Assembly (NCBI RefSeq): GCF_002019635.1
Contig: NZ_KV917371.1
Span: 2,338,001 to 2,402,000, forward strand
Length of the DNA: 64,000 nucleotides
Reading direction: 5' to 3'
Origin: Metabacillus halosaccharovorans
Lineage (GTDB): Bacteria; Bacillota; Bacilli; Bacillales; Bacillaceae
Part shown: positions 28,492 through 37,419 of the stretch, piece after piece
Layout of the letters: each line of letters starts with the position of its first letter
Numbering within the stretch: the stretch's first letter is position 1
Notes under the pieces: generated by a model
What the model saw: only the letters and a program-made list of their open reading frames with translations
Databases searched by the model: none
Told to the model about the DNA's origin: nothing
Made by a program: the position numbers and the translations under genes

Positions 28492-28619
28492 CGTTACATT
28501 GCGCTGCAGACACTCCATGCGTCGGGGAGGAAGCTGAGCCCTTCTCGGCTTTGCCTGCGGGGTCTAAGCCTTTCCTCTACTTCCCGCAGGAGTCGAGTGT
28601 CTTCCGCGCGATTCCACTA
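28492..28619 (-). repeat. Dispersed repeat, copy B (inverted relative to copy A)
   Basis: Read on the minus strand this repeats copy A (24505-24629) from GTGGAAT through GCGGAAGACACTCGACTCC to GCGCAATGTAACG. The two copies face each other across the hydrolase/yesS segment. Confidence 0.85.
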
Positions 28620-28744
28620 TCTATTAAAAAGTAATCTGCATCTACAATTCTTTCTAAAACATTCAATTAAAAATAATAAAGACTACCGTATCGAATATAG
28701 TAGTCTCTATTGTTATTCACATAAGTATTTTCTTCTTACTCATA

Positions 28745-29617
28745 TTAAGCCTTCACAGAGCCTACAAAGGCACCTTTTACAAAGTATTTTTGCAAGAATG
28801 GGTAGACGATTAGCATAGGGATTGTTGCTACTGCGATAACGGCCATTTTGATTGTTTGTGCCGGTGGAACGATATCAACAGCGGAATTATCTGCCTGCAT
28901 GCCGCTTGATACGATAACAATTTGACGCAGTAACACTTGAATAGGCCATTTACCTGAATCATTTAAGTAAAGAATTGCATTTGTATATTCATTCCAATAT
29001 GACACTGCGTAAAATAATGAAATTGTTGCGATTGAAGGCAGAGATAACGGCAGGATAATTTTGAAGAAAATCATAATATCGTTGTAACCGTCAACCTTTG
29101 CTGATTCTTCCAAGCTGTCCGGAATGGCTTGGAAAAAATTCCTCATAATAATTAAGTTAAATGCACTAATTGCGACTGGCAAAATTAGTGCCCAATACGT
29201 ATCAATAAGGCCTAAATTCCTTACGACAAGATAGGTAGGAATCATCCCTCCGCTAAAAAGCATGGTAAAGACTACGATAAAGTTGATCCCTTTCCTTCCA
29301 TATAAGTACTTTCTCGATAATCCGTAAGCCATGAAAGCAGTTAAAACCATACTAACGAATGTACCAACACCTGTTACACCAATTGAGACGGCAAAGCTCC
29401 TAAAAATCGTAGGTGTAGAAAAAATATAGTGGTAAGCATCCAAAGTAAAAGTTGTTGGAAAAAGTATAAATGTTTTTTCAACAACCTCCTGTGTTGTTGC
29501 GAAGGAACTTGAGATAACGTTTACAAATGGGAGAAAACAAGCTAACCCAATTAGCAGCAGGACCGTATAGTTAAGGAAATTAAAAATACGATTGCCTAAA
29601 GAACTTTCATACTTCAA
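28745..29617 (-). CDS. ytcP: Carbohydrate ABC transporter permease, YtcP type
   Basis: This 290-residue permease has about six hydrophobic helices, the EAA loop (DSLEESAKVDGYNDIMIFFKIILPL) and the family ending YPFLQKYFVKGAFVGSVK. It is transcribed away from the YteP-type permease at 29918, with which it should form one channel. In related loci the two permease genes are usually collinear. Start is TTG 29617 after GGAGGG. It probably imports rhamnogalacturonan-derived oligosaccharides with the lipoprotein at 31688. No ATPase is encoded nearby. Confidence 0.87.
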   Translation of the reverse strand: MKYESSLGNRIFNFLNYTVLLLIGLACFLPFVNVISSSFATTQEVVEKTFILFPTTFTLDAYHYIFSTPTIFRSFAVSIGVTGVGTFVSMVLTAFMAYGLSRKYLYGRKGINFIVVFTMLFSGGMIPTYLVVRNLGLIDTYWALILPVAISAFNLIIMRNFFQAIPDSLEESAKVDGYNDIMIFFKIILPLSLPSIATISLFYAVSYWNEYTNAILYLNDSGKWPIQVLLRQIVIVSSGMQADNSAVDIVPPAQTIKMAVIAVATIPMLIVYPFLQKYFVKGAFVGSVKA

Positions 29618-29720
29618 TCGAAACCCTCCATTTCAATTTATATTTATCTATATTTCTATTTCCAATATAGCAACCGAAAAATAAGCATGTCTATAATCAT
29701 TTCCACAGTAGTTATTTCAT

Positions 29721-29756
29721 GCCATGATTATGGATCTTACTAAGAATAATCATGGC
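29721..29756. promoter_or_regulatory. Perfect 11-bp inverted repeat in the divergent permease promoter region
   Basis: GCCATGATTAT (29721-29731) and ATAATCATGGC (29746-29756) are exact inverted copies separated by 14 bp. No gene ends here and no T-run follows on either side, so an operator is more likely than a terminator. It sits midway between the two divergent permease genes. Confidence 0.5.
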
Positions 29757-29790
29757 AGGTTAAAAGTACTCAATAGATCATATTGACAAC

Positions 29791-29804
29791 AGAAAGCGAT
29801 TACA
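29791..29804 (+). promoter_or_regulatory. cre site upstream of YteP-type permease
   Basis: AGAAAGCGATTACA fits TGWAANCGNTNWCA except for the first base. It lies 114 bp before the proposed start of the permease gene, within the divergent region. Confidence 0.55.
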
Positions 29805-29917
29805 AACGGTGTCGGAGAATAGTTTCTGACAGAATGATTGTAGACGTTACGCTATGAAATAGATTAATTTTGAATTGTACAAACATATACGGAGAAAAAT
29901 TGAGGGAGGATTTCTGT

Positions 29918-30904
29918 GTGAGGGAAACAATGATTCCTATAAAAGATCAGCATAGCGTGCAAACTGTTCCAGATAAGAAAGCAATCAAGCGAGAAATCAG
30001 AAGAAAGAATATTGCAAGTATAGGCAGAAATAAATATTTGTATTTTATGATATTGCCAGGTCTCTTGTATTTCATTATTTTTAAGTATGTACCAATGGGA
30101 GGACTGATCATCGCCTTCCAGGATTACCAGCCGTTTTTAGGGATTTCAGGAAGTCCTTGGGCCGGTTTTAAACATTTTATTCGGTTATTTACAGAACCAA
30201 CCTTTTTTATGTTGTTAACAAACACACTGTTTTTATTTGCATTAAATTTATTTGTCTTTTTCCCGATTCCTATCATATTGGCATTAATGTTAAATGAAGT
30301 AAGAGGGAAAATCTTCAAAAGCACAATTCAAACTGTTATATATATCCCGCATTTTATGTCATGGGTTATTATTGTATCGATTTCATACGTCTTCTTAACA
30401 GTAGATGGAGGAGTTATTAATGAATTGATTGCCAAAGCAGGCGGCGAGAAAATGGATTTCTTAACAGATGGTGCATGGACCAGGGCGATTTACATCCTGC
30501 AAATTATCTGGAAAGAAATGGGCTGGTCAACCATCATTTATTTGGCGGCAGTGACAGCTGTTGATCCACAATTATATGAAGCTGCAAAAATGGATGGTGC
30601 CAATCGTCTTCGTCAAATCTGGCATGTTACATTGCCTGCAATTCGTCCGGTTATCATTATTCTATTAATCTTAAAAATCGGTCAAACATTAGACTTAGGT
30701 TTTGAGCATGTTTATCTTCTTTTAAACTCGCTTAATAGAGAATCAATGGAAATCTTTGATACGTATGTCTATACGGCCGGACTTAAAAATGGTCAATTAA
30801 GCTATAGTACTGCGGTTGGTTTATTTAAAGGACTTGTGGGACTAATCCTGGTTATTGGCGCAAATAAATTAGCGAAGAAATTTGGGGAGGACGGTCTTTA
30901 CTAA
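29918..30904 (+). CDS. yteP: Carbohydrate ABC transporter permease, YteP/LplB type
   Basis: This permease of about 328 residues has a cytoplasmic N-terminus, six or so membrane helices (first at YFMILPGLLYFIIF) and an EAA loop (PQLYEAAKMDGANRLRQIWHVTLPA). I choose GTG 29918 because GAGGGAGG lies 8 bp upstream; the frame is open further up but without a ribosome site. It heads an operon with DUF624 and the binding lipoprotein, and pairs with the divergent YtcP-type permease. Confidence 0.87.
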   Translation: MRETMIPIKDQHSVQTVPDKKAIKREIRRKNIASIGRNKYLYFMILPGLLYFIIFKYVPMGGLIIAFQDYQPFLGISGSPWAGFKHFIRLFTEPTFFMLLTNTLFLFALNLFVFFPIPIILALMLNEVRGKIFKSTIQTVIYIPHFMSWVIIVSISYVFLTVDGGVINELIAKAGGEKMDFLTDGAWTRAIYILQIIWKEMGWSTIIYLAAVTAVDPQLYEAAKMDGANRLRQIWHVTLPAIRPVIIILLILKIGQTLDLGFEHVYLLLNSLNRESMEIFDTYVYTAGLKNGQLSYSTAVGLFKGLVGLILVIGANKLAKKFGEDGLY

Positions 30905-30951
30905 TGAAAAGAATTGATAGCGGTATCATTAGGGAGAAAGGAGTGTGAATA

Positions 30952-31575
30952 ATGGATAAAATGGCTGAGCGGTTAAATGACATATGTATCCGTATTTTAC
31001 AGCTGGTATATCTTAATATCTTATGGATCGCATTTACATTGCTGGGCCTTGTTCTAGCTGGAATCGGTCCAGCCACATTAGCACTGTATACCGTCATAAG
31101 GCAGTGGATTCGAGGAAATAGTGATATTCCCATTTTTTCGACATTCTGGAAGGCCTATCGCTCTTCCTTTAAAGAGGCGTCTGTTATTGGCATGATTTAT
31201 CTTGTCATCGGCTGGATTTTATATGTTGATCTTTTGTATGTTCAGTCTTTTTACTTGCGTGCTTTAGTGATCTTTGTCAGCTTTATCTATGTTGTTTCAC
31301 TTTGTTATGTGTTTCCCATTATGGTCCACTATGACTGGAAAAGCACCATTGTTAAAATCAAGTGCTCTGTCTTATTTGGGATTTCATATTTACAGTATAC
31401 ATTGATCATGCTTCTTTCATTGGCGTTCATTTATTTCATCCTCTTTATGAATTCAGGTGCGCTTGTGGTCTTTGGGGTTAGTATTGGGAATTACGTCATT
31501 ATGTGGATGACAAACCAAGTATTTATAAAAGTTGAAAATCAGGCTGTGCTCTTAGAAAGCGAGAGTCAATCTTAA
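30952..31575 (+). CDS. DUF624 membrane protein (YesL/YteU-like)
   Basis: This 207-residue protein has four to five hydrophobic helices and the family-typical start (LNDICIRILQLVYLNILWIAFTLLGL) and FPIMVHYD segment. DUF624 proteins are common in Lpl-type sugar importer operons of Bacilli, between or after the transport genes, and their role is unknown; an assembly or accessory factor for the transporter is a guess. It lies between the permease and binding-protein genes. A second DUF624 gene sits in the third importer operon at 56640. Confidence 0.85.
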   Translation: MDKMAERLNDICIRILQLVYLNILWIAFTLLGLVLAGIGPATLALYTVIRQWIRGNSDIPIFSTFWKAYRSSFKEASVIGMIYLVIGWILYVDLLYVQSFYLRALVIFVSFIYVVSLCYVFPIMVHYDWKSTIVKIKCSVLFGISYLQYTLIMLLSLAFIYFILFMNSGALVVFGVSIGNYVIMWMTNQVFIKVENQAVLLESESQS

Positions 31576-31687
31576 TACAATTTTAAGGGGGTGGATAAGA
31601 AAACAAGCAATGAATGAGGGGATATATCATGCATAATCAAAAAAAGAAAAAATAAAAAGCTCAAAGTCAGAAAGGGGAAAATGGAAG

Positions 31688-33199
31688 ATGAAAAAAAAGC
31701 TAGCCAAAATAATTGGGGTAAATGTATTAGTAGCATCACAAATCCTTCTTGCTGCTTGTTCTAATAATAATGAACAAGCAAGCGGAGATACAGAAAAATA
31801 TGATCCTGAATCAAAGGTTGAAGTGAATTGGACAGCGATCCTGCATACAGCTTCTCCACCAACAGATGTCGTGTTAAAAGAGATAGAAGAAGCGACAAAT
31901 TCGACGATCAATTTTAATTGGGTACCTGATGCATCTAAAGAAGAAAGAATTACAGCCGCACTCGCCTCCGGAGAATTATCTGACATTGTTTCTTTAACAA
32001 TGATGACAAATTCTTCTGTAAGGCAATCATTAAAAACCGGTATGTTTTGGGATGTAGAAAAGTACTTAGATGATTACGATAATTTGAAACTAATATCTGA
32101 AGACATTCGAACAGCTGCATCCATCGATGGAAAATTATATGGAGTACCATTTCAAAAAGATTTAGCACGTTCCGGACTCTTGCTTCGTAAGGACTGGTTA
32201 GATAATTTAGGACTTGAAGTTCCAAAAACATTGGATGAATTATTTGAAGTTGCAAGAGCGTTTACAGAGGATGATCCGGATGGCAATGGAAAAGATGATA
32301 CAGTCGCTTTCAGTGATCGAAGTGATCTTAGGTACAGCAGTTTCAAAACATTAAGCTCCTACTTTGGAACACCAAACGGATGGCAAGTTGAAGAAGACGG
32401 GACATTTACACCGGAATTTGAGACACAAGCATATAAAGATACAATGAATTATTCGAGAGACTTATACAAGAATGGCTATTTGGACCAGGATTTTGCTGTA
32501 ACAGCTAAAACAGATCAACAACAAAAATTCGCACAAGGTAAAGCGGGAATTTATACAGGTATGGTTGATATTAAGAACTTAAAAACAATGGCAGAGGGTA
32601 TTCAAGATGAAATGGAGATTGTGCCAATAAACAAAATTGAAAGCCCTGATGGTGGAAATCATATCTGGTCGGAAAATAGCGGTGTAGGTGGCTTAATGGC
32701 TTTCCCTAAATCAGAAGTGAAAACAGAAGCTGAGTTAAAACGCTTACTGCAATTTATTAATGATTTAATTGATGAAGAAGTGTTTATGATGATGACAGGC
32801 GGTATTGAAGGAACTCACTATGAAACTGATAGCAATGGCGCGTTTACGATTTTAGACAACGATTTATGGCAAAAAGACGTACAACCATTTTCCAGCTCAA
32901 GACCTAGTGAGATTACCCACTCACTTGTCGACGCAGATCCTTCTAAACAACTGGTTAATGAGCTAATTAAAGAAAATGCCGAGTTTGCCGTCCTCGATCC
33001 TACTGTACCGCTTGATTCAGAAACAGCAAATGAACGCGGAACAGAATTAGAGAAAATAATTGTGGATGCAACAATCAAATACATCATGGGTGAAATTGAT
33101 GAAAAGGCCTTTGATGAGGCAGTTGATAAGTGGAAGAAATCAGGTGGAGATGCAATGGCAAAAGAATATGAAGAGGCTTATAAGAAAGCACAAGGTTGA
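31688..33199 (+). CDS. ytcQ: Solute-binding lipoprotein, YtcQ/LplA family
   Basis: This 503-residue lipoprotein has the lipobox LLAAC (Cys at residue 23), then the LplA-type fold with the calcium-loop-like DDPDGNGKDD. It captures oligosaccharides on the cell surface for the YteP/YtcP-type permeases. Its length is close to B. subtilis YtcQ (about 498 residues), whose gene is also near GH105. A strong terminator follows, so it is the last gene of the importer operon. Confidence 0.9.
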   Translation: MKKKLAKIIGVNVLVASQILLAACSNNNEQASGDTEKYDPESKVEVNWTAILHTASPPTDVVLKEIEEATNSTINFNWVPDASKEERITAALASGELSDIVSLTMMTNSSVRQSLKTGMFWDVEKYLDDYDNLKLISEDIRTAASIDGKLYGVPFQKDLARSGLLLRKDWLDNLGLEVPKTLDELFEVARAFTEDDPDGNGKDDTVAFSDRSDLRYSSFKTLSSYFGTPNGWQVEEDGTFTPEFETQAYKDTMNYSRDLYKNGYLDQDFAVTAKTDQQQKFAQGKAGIYTGMVDIKNLKTMAEGIQDEMEIVPINKIESPDGGNHIWSENSGVGGLMAFPKSEVKTEAELKRLLQFINDLIDEEVFMMMTGGIEGTHYETDSNGAFTILDNDLWQKDVQPFSSSRPSEITHSLVDADPSKQLVNELIKENAEFAVLDPTVPLDSETANERGTELEKIIVDATIKYIMGEIDEKAFDEAVDKWKKSGGDAMAKEYEEAYKKAQG

Positions 33200-33219
33200 T
33201 GATGAATTGGTAAAGGTAA

Positions 33220-33256
33220 GATTCTTTCTCCCTAATGGAGAAAGAATCTTCTTTTC
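33220..33256 (+). terminator. Strong terminator after the binding lipoprotein gene
   Basis: GATTCTTTCTCC (33220-33231) and GGAGAAAGAATC (33237-33248) form a perfect 12-bp stem with a 5-base loop, followed by TTCTTTTCT. It shows that the following GH43 frame starts downstream of it, not at the TTG-like codons within it. Confidence 0.9.
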
Positions 33257-33288
33257 TAAATAGGTTTCATAAAGAAAGGAGCTTTTTT

Positions 33289-34875
33289 ATGCAGGAAAGG
33301 TCGTATATAAAGAATCCGGTCTTGACGGGATTTAATCCAGACCCGTGTATTGTTCGGGTGGAGGAAAACTACTATTTAGTTACTTCAACTTTTGAATGGT
33401 ATCCGGGAGTGCCAGTCTATCATTCTAGAGATCTACAAAACTGGAGGCACTTAACCAATATTTTGAATACGGATCAAACCTTTATCGGCAATCCGGATTC
33501 ATGCAGTATTTGGGCTCCTGCTTTAAGTCATCATGATGGTGTATTTTATTTGGTTTACACTGATGTAAAAAGAAGTAAGTATCCATTTAAGGATGCACAT
33601 AATTACTTAATTACAGCAACTGATATCTTAGGTCCTTGGTCAGAGCCTATCCTTTTAAACAGTGGAAGCTTTGATCCATCTTTATTTCATGATGAGGATG
33701 GTCGGAAATGGTTTTTGAATGTTGAGTGGGATTATCGAATTGATGGGAGAAATAAATCTGCAGGGATTGTGATGCAGGAGTATTCTCCGGAGGGTAAAAA
33801 ATTGATTGGTCCAATGTATAAAATATTTAATGGGACGAATTTAAGGAAAACAGAAGCTCCCCATATTTATAAACAGAATGGTTATTACTATTTACTAACT
33901 GCTGAAGGTGGCACAGGTAAAACACATGCTGTCACCGTTGCAAGATCTAAAGAATTGACCGGTCCATATGAGGTTGATCCGCAAAATCCAATGTTAACTT
34001 CTGCACATGACGAACATTTACCGTTGCAAAAGGCCGGACATGGAAGTTTAGTTTGTACACAAACGGGTGAATGGTATATGGCCCACTTATGCAGCAGACC
34101 TGTGAAAGGGAAATACTCCATTTTAGGTCGGGAAACTGCTATTCAGCGTGTGAAATGGACAGAAGATGGATGGCTTCGACTTGAGAACGGAGGAAATGAA
34201 GCACAAGAAGAAGTCATCGCACCGAATCTTCCTCAACACCCTTTTCCACATGATCAAAATGAATATGATGATTTTCAAAATGAATCATTACATATAACGT
34301 GGAATACCATCCGCAAAGCTCCTGATGAATCCTGGTGCTCATTAAAGGAACGAAAAGGATGCCTGCGATTAAAGGGAGGAGAATCCCTTCACTCCCTGAA
34401 TGATCAGCATTTAGTTGCAAGACGACAGCAGCATTTCTCATGTGAAGTGGAAACAGACATCGAATTTGATCCAGAAACATTTCTGCAGATGGCAGGTCTG
34501 GTTCTTTATTACAATACTGATAATTATGTTTATTTCTATCTTTCACATGATGAAGAAAAAGGGAAATGTCTCAATATTATGAGATGTGAGTGGGGAGAGT
34601 TTGAACATTTAGATCTGTGGGTTCCTATAAACGACTCAAAGAGCTGCAAACTCAAAGCAATTTTACATGATGAGGAAGCAACATTCTTTTATAAGTCTAA
34701 TGCTAATGATTGGGAAAGAATTGACATTCCAATCAGTATTGCCCACCTTTCTGATGAGGGGAACGGATTTACAGGGAACTTTGTTGGGGTGTGTGTACAG
34801 GATCTTTTGGGGACAAACAAACATGCTGATTTTCATTATTTTAGTTATAAGGAAAACAATCAGAGAGAGGGTTGA
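33289..34875 (+). CDS. GH43 family beta-xylosidase/alpha-L-arabinofuranosidase
   Basis: This 528-residue glycosidase has the GH43 five-bladed propeller with the general base Asp in FNPDPC, the pKa-modulating Asp in YLVYTDV and the general acid Glu in KTEAPHIY. A C-terminal beta-sandwich follows (from about residue 330). No signal peptide is present, so it acts on imported oligosaccharides, probably removing xylose or arabinose side groups of pectin. I start at ATG 33289 after AAAGGAG because the terminator lies just before. It is the first gene of an operon with GH105 and GH28 (3 bp and 17 bp gaps). Confidence 0.88.
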   Translation: MQERSYIKNPVLTGFNPDPCIVRVEENYYLVTSTFEWYPGVPVYHSRDLQNWRHLTNILNTDQTFIGNPDSCSIWAPALSHHDGVFYLVYTDVKRSKYPFKDAHNYLITATDILGPWSEPILLNSGSFDPSLFHDEDGRKWFLNVEWDYRIDGRNKSAGIVMQEYSPEGKKLIGPMYKIFNGTNLRKTEAPHIYKQNGYYYLLTAEGGTGKTHAVTVARSKELTGPYEVDPQNPMLTSAHDEHLPLQKAGHGSLVCTQTGEWYMAHLCSRPVKGKYSILGRETAIQRVKWTEDGWLRLENGGNEAQEEVIAPNLPQHPFPHDQNEYDDFQNESLHITWNTIRKAPDESWCSLKERKGCLRLKGGESLHSLNDQHLVARRQQHFSCEVETDIEFDPETFLQMAGLVLYYNTDNYVYFYLSHDEEKGKCLNIMRCEWGEFEHLDLWVPINDSKSCKLKAILHDEEATFFYKSNANDWERIDIPISIAHLSDEGNGFTGNFVGVCVQDLLGTNKHADFHYFSYKENNQREG

Positions 34876-34878
34876 ATA

Positions 34879-35997
34879 ATGGTGGAAATAAAAACACTTA
34901 ATTTGTCACAAAGAATGATCGACTCTGTTATTGTCCGAAGACCGCTTTTGTGTGAAGGTGTTGTAAATGATAAGTGGTCGTATGACTATGGTGTTGTATT
35001 AAAGGGGACGGAGCTTGTCTGGAGGAAAACAGGTGATCAGAAGTATTTTGATTATATGAAAAAAAATATGGATGCTTTTGTCAATGAAGAAGGTGATATC
35101 CGGGCATACAATATTGAACACTTTAATATTGATCATATAAACAATGGAAAGGCTCTACTTACTTTGTTCAAAGAAACGGGAGAAACGAAATACAAGAAGG
35201 CAATCGACCTGTTAAGAAAACAGTTGAAATTACATCCCCGCACATCTGAGGGAGTTTTTTGGCATAAGAAAGTGTATCCTCATCAAATTTGGCTTGACGG
35301 TCTTTATATGGGGTCACCATTTTACGCTGAGTATGTTAAGGAGTTTGGACAATTAGAGGAATTTGATGATATAACAAAGCAATTTTTACTATGTGCGAAA
35401 AATACAAAAGATCATGAGACAGGTCTTCTTTTTCATGCGTTTGATGAGAAAAGAATACAGTCATGGTGCAACCCGGAAACAGGCCATTCAAAGAACTTCT
35501 GGGGAAGATCAATGGGATGGTTTGTGATGGGACTAGTTGATACACTCACATTCCTTCCGGAGAATCATAAAGATAGAGGTGCATTATTAGTATTACTGAC
35601 AGATGTTTTACTCGCCCTCAAAAATGTGCAAGACAAAGAATCAGGAGTTTGGTACCAGGTCCTTGATAAGGGGGATCGAAAGGGAAATTATCTTGAGGCT
35701 TCAGCTTCTTGCATGATTTTATATGCTGTAGCAAAGGGAGTAAAGCAAGGGTATCTAACAAAAGAATGGGAAGAGTTAGCCCATCAGGTTTATGAGGGGA
35801 TTATAAACGAATTTATTACGGAAACAAGTGAAGGCTTGGTTAATTTAAATAAAAACTGCCAGGTAGCCGGACTGGGTGGACCAGATAAACGAGATGGAAC
35901 ATTTGAATACTATATTAGTGAGCCGATTATAACAAATGACTTAAAAGGAATTGGAGCTTTTATTTTAGCAGCCGCAGAAATGGAAAGTATTCAATAG
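34879..35997 (+). CDS. yteR: GH105 unsaturated rhamnogalacturonyl hydrolase
   Basis: This 372-residue alpha/alpha-barrel enzyme matches YteR/YesR. The catalytic Asp140 lies in IWLDGLYMG, and the family block NFWGRSMGWFVMG follows. It hydrates and removes the unsaturated galacturonyl residue left at the non-reducing end by pectate or rhamnogalacturonan lyases. It is cytoplasmic (no signal peptide), in operon with GH43 and GH28. Its presence implies that lyases elsewhere in the genome produce its substrate, since none is in this window. Its length equals that of B. subtilis YteR (373 residues) within one residue. Confidence 0.9.
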   Translation: MVEIKTLNLSQRMIDSVIVRRPLLCEGVVNDKWSYDYGVVLKGTELVWRKTGDQKYFDYMKKNMDAFVNEEGDIRAYNIEHFNIDHINNGKALLTLFKETGETKYKKAIDLLRKQLKLHPRTSEGVFWHKKVYPHQIWLDGLYMGSPFYAEYVKEFGQLEEFDDITKQFLLCAKNTKDHETGLLFHAFDEKRIQSWCNPETGHSKNFWGRSMGWFVMGLVDTLTFLPENHKDRGALLVLLTDVLLALKNVQDKESGVWYQVLDKGDRKGNYLEASASCMILYAVAKGVKQGYLTKEWEELAHQVYEGIINEFITETSEGLVNLNKNCQVAGLGGPDKRDGTFEYYISEPIITNDLKGIGAFILAAAEMESIQ

Positions 35998-36014
35998 AGA
36001 AAGGAGAGAGAAAA

Positions 36015-37367
36015 ATGATTCCAACAAGCACAACCGGTCTGCATGATATTACACAATATGGTGCGGTAGGTGATGGGAAGACAGTTAATACAAAAATGAT
36101 TGCCGCGACCATTCAGGCATGTGAGGATGCTGGAGGAGGAACGGTGTATGTTCCGACAGGTCGATTTCTAACAGGTGCCATTATATTAAAAAGCAATATG
36201 AATCTATATTTAGAAGCTGGATCTACTCTACTATTTAGTACTGATATAAATGAGTATCCAGTTGTCCACTCAAGGTGGGAAGGAGTTAAAAAAGATGTAT
36301 ATGCATCATGTATTTATTCTGAAAATAGTGAAAACATATCTGTAACAGGATATGGGACATTGGATGGGAATGGTGCCTTTTGGTGGGATCTTTTTAGAAA
36401 AAAGGAAAATAAATATCCGCGTCCAAAGCTGGTAAGCTTTGATTCTTGCAGACATATATTAATCTCAGGAGTAAAGATGATTCAGTCTCCTAGCTGGACG
36501 GTAAATCCCATATGCTGTGAAGATGTGACAATTCATAATCTAACAATTGTAAATCCGAGTCATTCACCAAATACAGATGGCATTGACCCGGAATCATGCC
36601 GAAATGTTAGAATATCAGATTGCCATATTGATGTTGGTGATGATTGCATTGCAATTAAAGCGGGAACAGAGGATACCGAAAAACGTGTAGCATGCGAAAA
36701 TATTACAATTACAAACTGCACGATGATCCATGGACATGGCGGGGTTGTCCTTGGGAGTGAAATGAGCGGTGATATTCGAAATGTAACAGTAAGTAATTGT
36801 ATATTCGAAGGAACAGACCGAGGGATTCGCTTGAAATCAAGACGTGGTCGCGGTGGTGTTGTAGAAGATATCCGGGTAAGCAATATTATAATGATCGGAG
36901 TAATTTGTCCGTTTATTGCAAACCTCTATTATTTTTGTGGACCACGTGGTAAAGAAAAATATGTATGGGATAAAAATCCATATCCTGTAACGGAAGAAAC
37001 TCCTGTTTTTAGAAGAATACATTTCTCAAATATAACCGCTAGGGAAGTAAGTGCGGCGGCAGGATTTTTATACGGCCTGCCTGAGATGTATGTGGAAGAT
37101 GTGACATTTGATCATGTCACCGTCAATATGGCTGATGATGCAGAACCAGGTATGCCTGCCATGATGTCCGAATTAAAGCCGATGAAACAACGCGGCTTCT
37201 ACTGCGGAAACGTCAAAGGTGTTAGTTTTCATAGAGTGACAATCAGTAACCATCAAGGACCTGCATTTTATGTGGAAAATGGTGAAGACATCGAATTTAA
37301 TCAATGCAAACAAAAAACAAGCTCAGAAGAGTCTATGATTGAGTTGAAAAATGTAACATCCTCTTAG
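36015..37367 (+). CDS. GH28 polygalacturonase-type hydrolase, cytoplasmic
   Basis: This 450-residue right-handed parallel beta-helix protein carries the GH28 catalytic blocks NTDGIDPESC, GDDCIAIKAG, GHGGVVLGSE and RGIRLKSRRGRGG. It lacks a signal peptide, so it likely trims imported galacturonides or rhamnogalacturonan oligomers from one end as an exo-enzyme. It is last in the GH43-GH105-GH28 operon and ends at a strong bidirectional terminator. Polygalacturonase or rhamnogalacturonan galacturonohydrolase activity cannot be told apart by eye. Confidence 0.9.
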   Translation: MIPTSTTGLHDITQYGAVGDGKTVNTKMIAATIQACEDAGGGTVYVPTGRFLTGAIILKSNMNLYLEAGSTLLFSTDINEYPVVHSRWEGVKKDVYASCIYSENSENISVTGYGTLDGNGAFWWDLFRKKENKYPRPKLVSFDSCRHILISGVKMIQSPSWTVNPICCEDVTIHNLTIVNPSHSPNTDGIDPESCRNVRISDCHIDVGDDCIAIKAGTEDTEKRVACENITITNCTMIHGHGGVVLGSEMSGDIRNVTVSNCIFEGTDRGIRLKSRRGRGGVVEDIRVSNIIMIGVICPFIANLYYFCGPRGKEKYVWDKNPYPVTEETPVFRRIHFSNITAREVSAAAGFLYGLPEMYVEDVTFDHVTVNMADDAEPGMPAMMSELKPMKQRGFYCGNVKGVSFHRVTISNHQGPAFYVENGEDIEFNQCKQKTSSEESMIELKNVTSS

Positions 37368-37370
37368 CCA

Positions 37371-37409
37371 AAAAAAGACTTTGTCCATGACCGGACAAAG
37401 TCTTTTTAA
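37371..37409. terminator. Bidirectional terminator between convergent operons
   Basis: AAAAAGACTTTGTCC (37372-37386) and GGACAAAGTCTTTTT (37393-37407) form a perfect 15-bp stem with A and T runs at either side, so it works for both directions. Confidence 0.92.
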
Positions 37410-37419
37410 GTTTGTCATA

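Noticed and set aside
31627-31986. Minus-strand open frame of 119 codons
   Set aside because: It is antisense to the signal peptide region of the binding lipoprotein; no features of its own.
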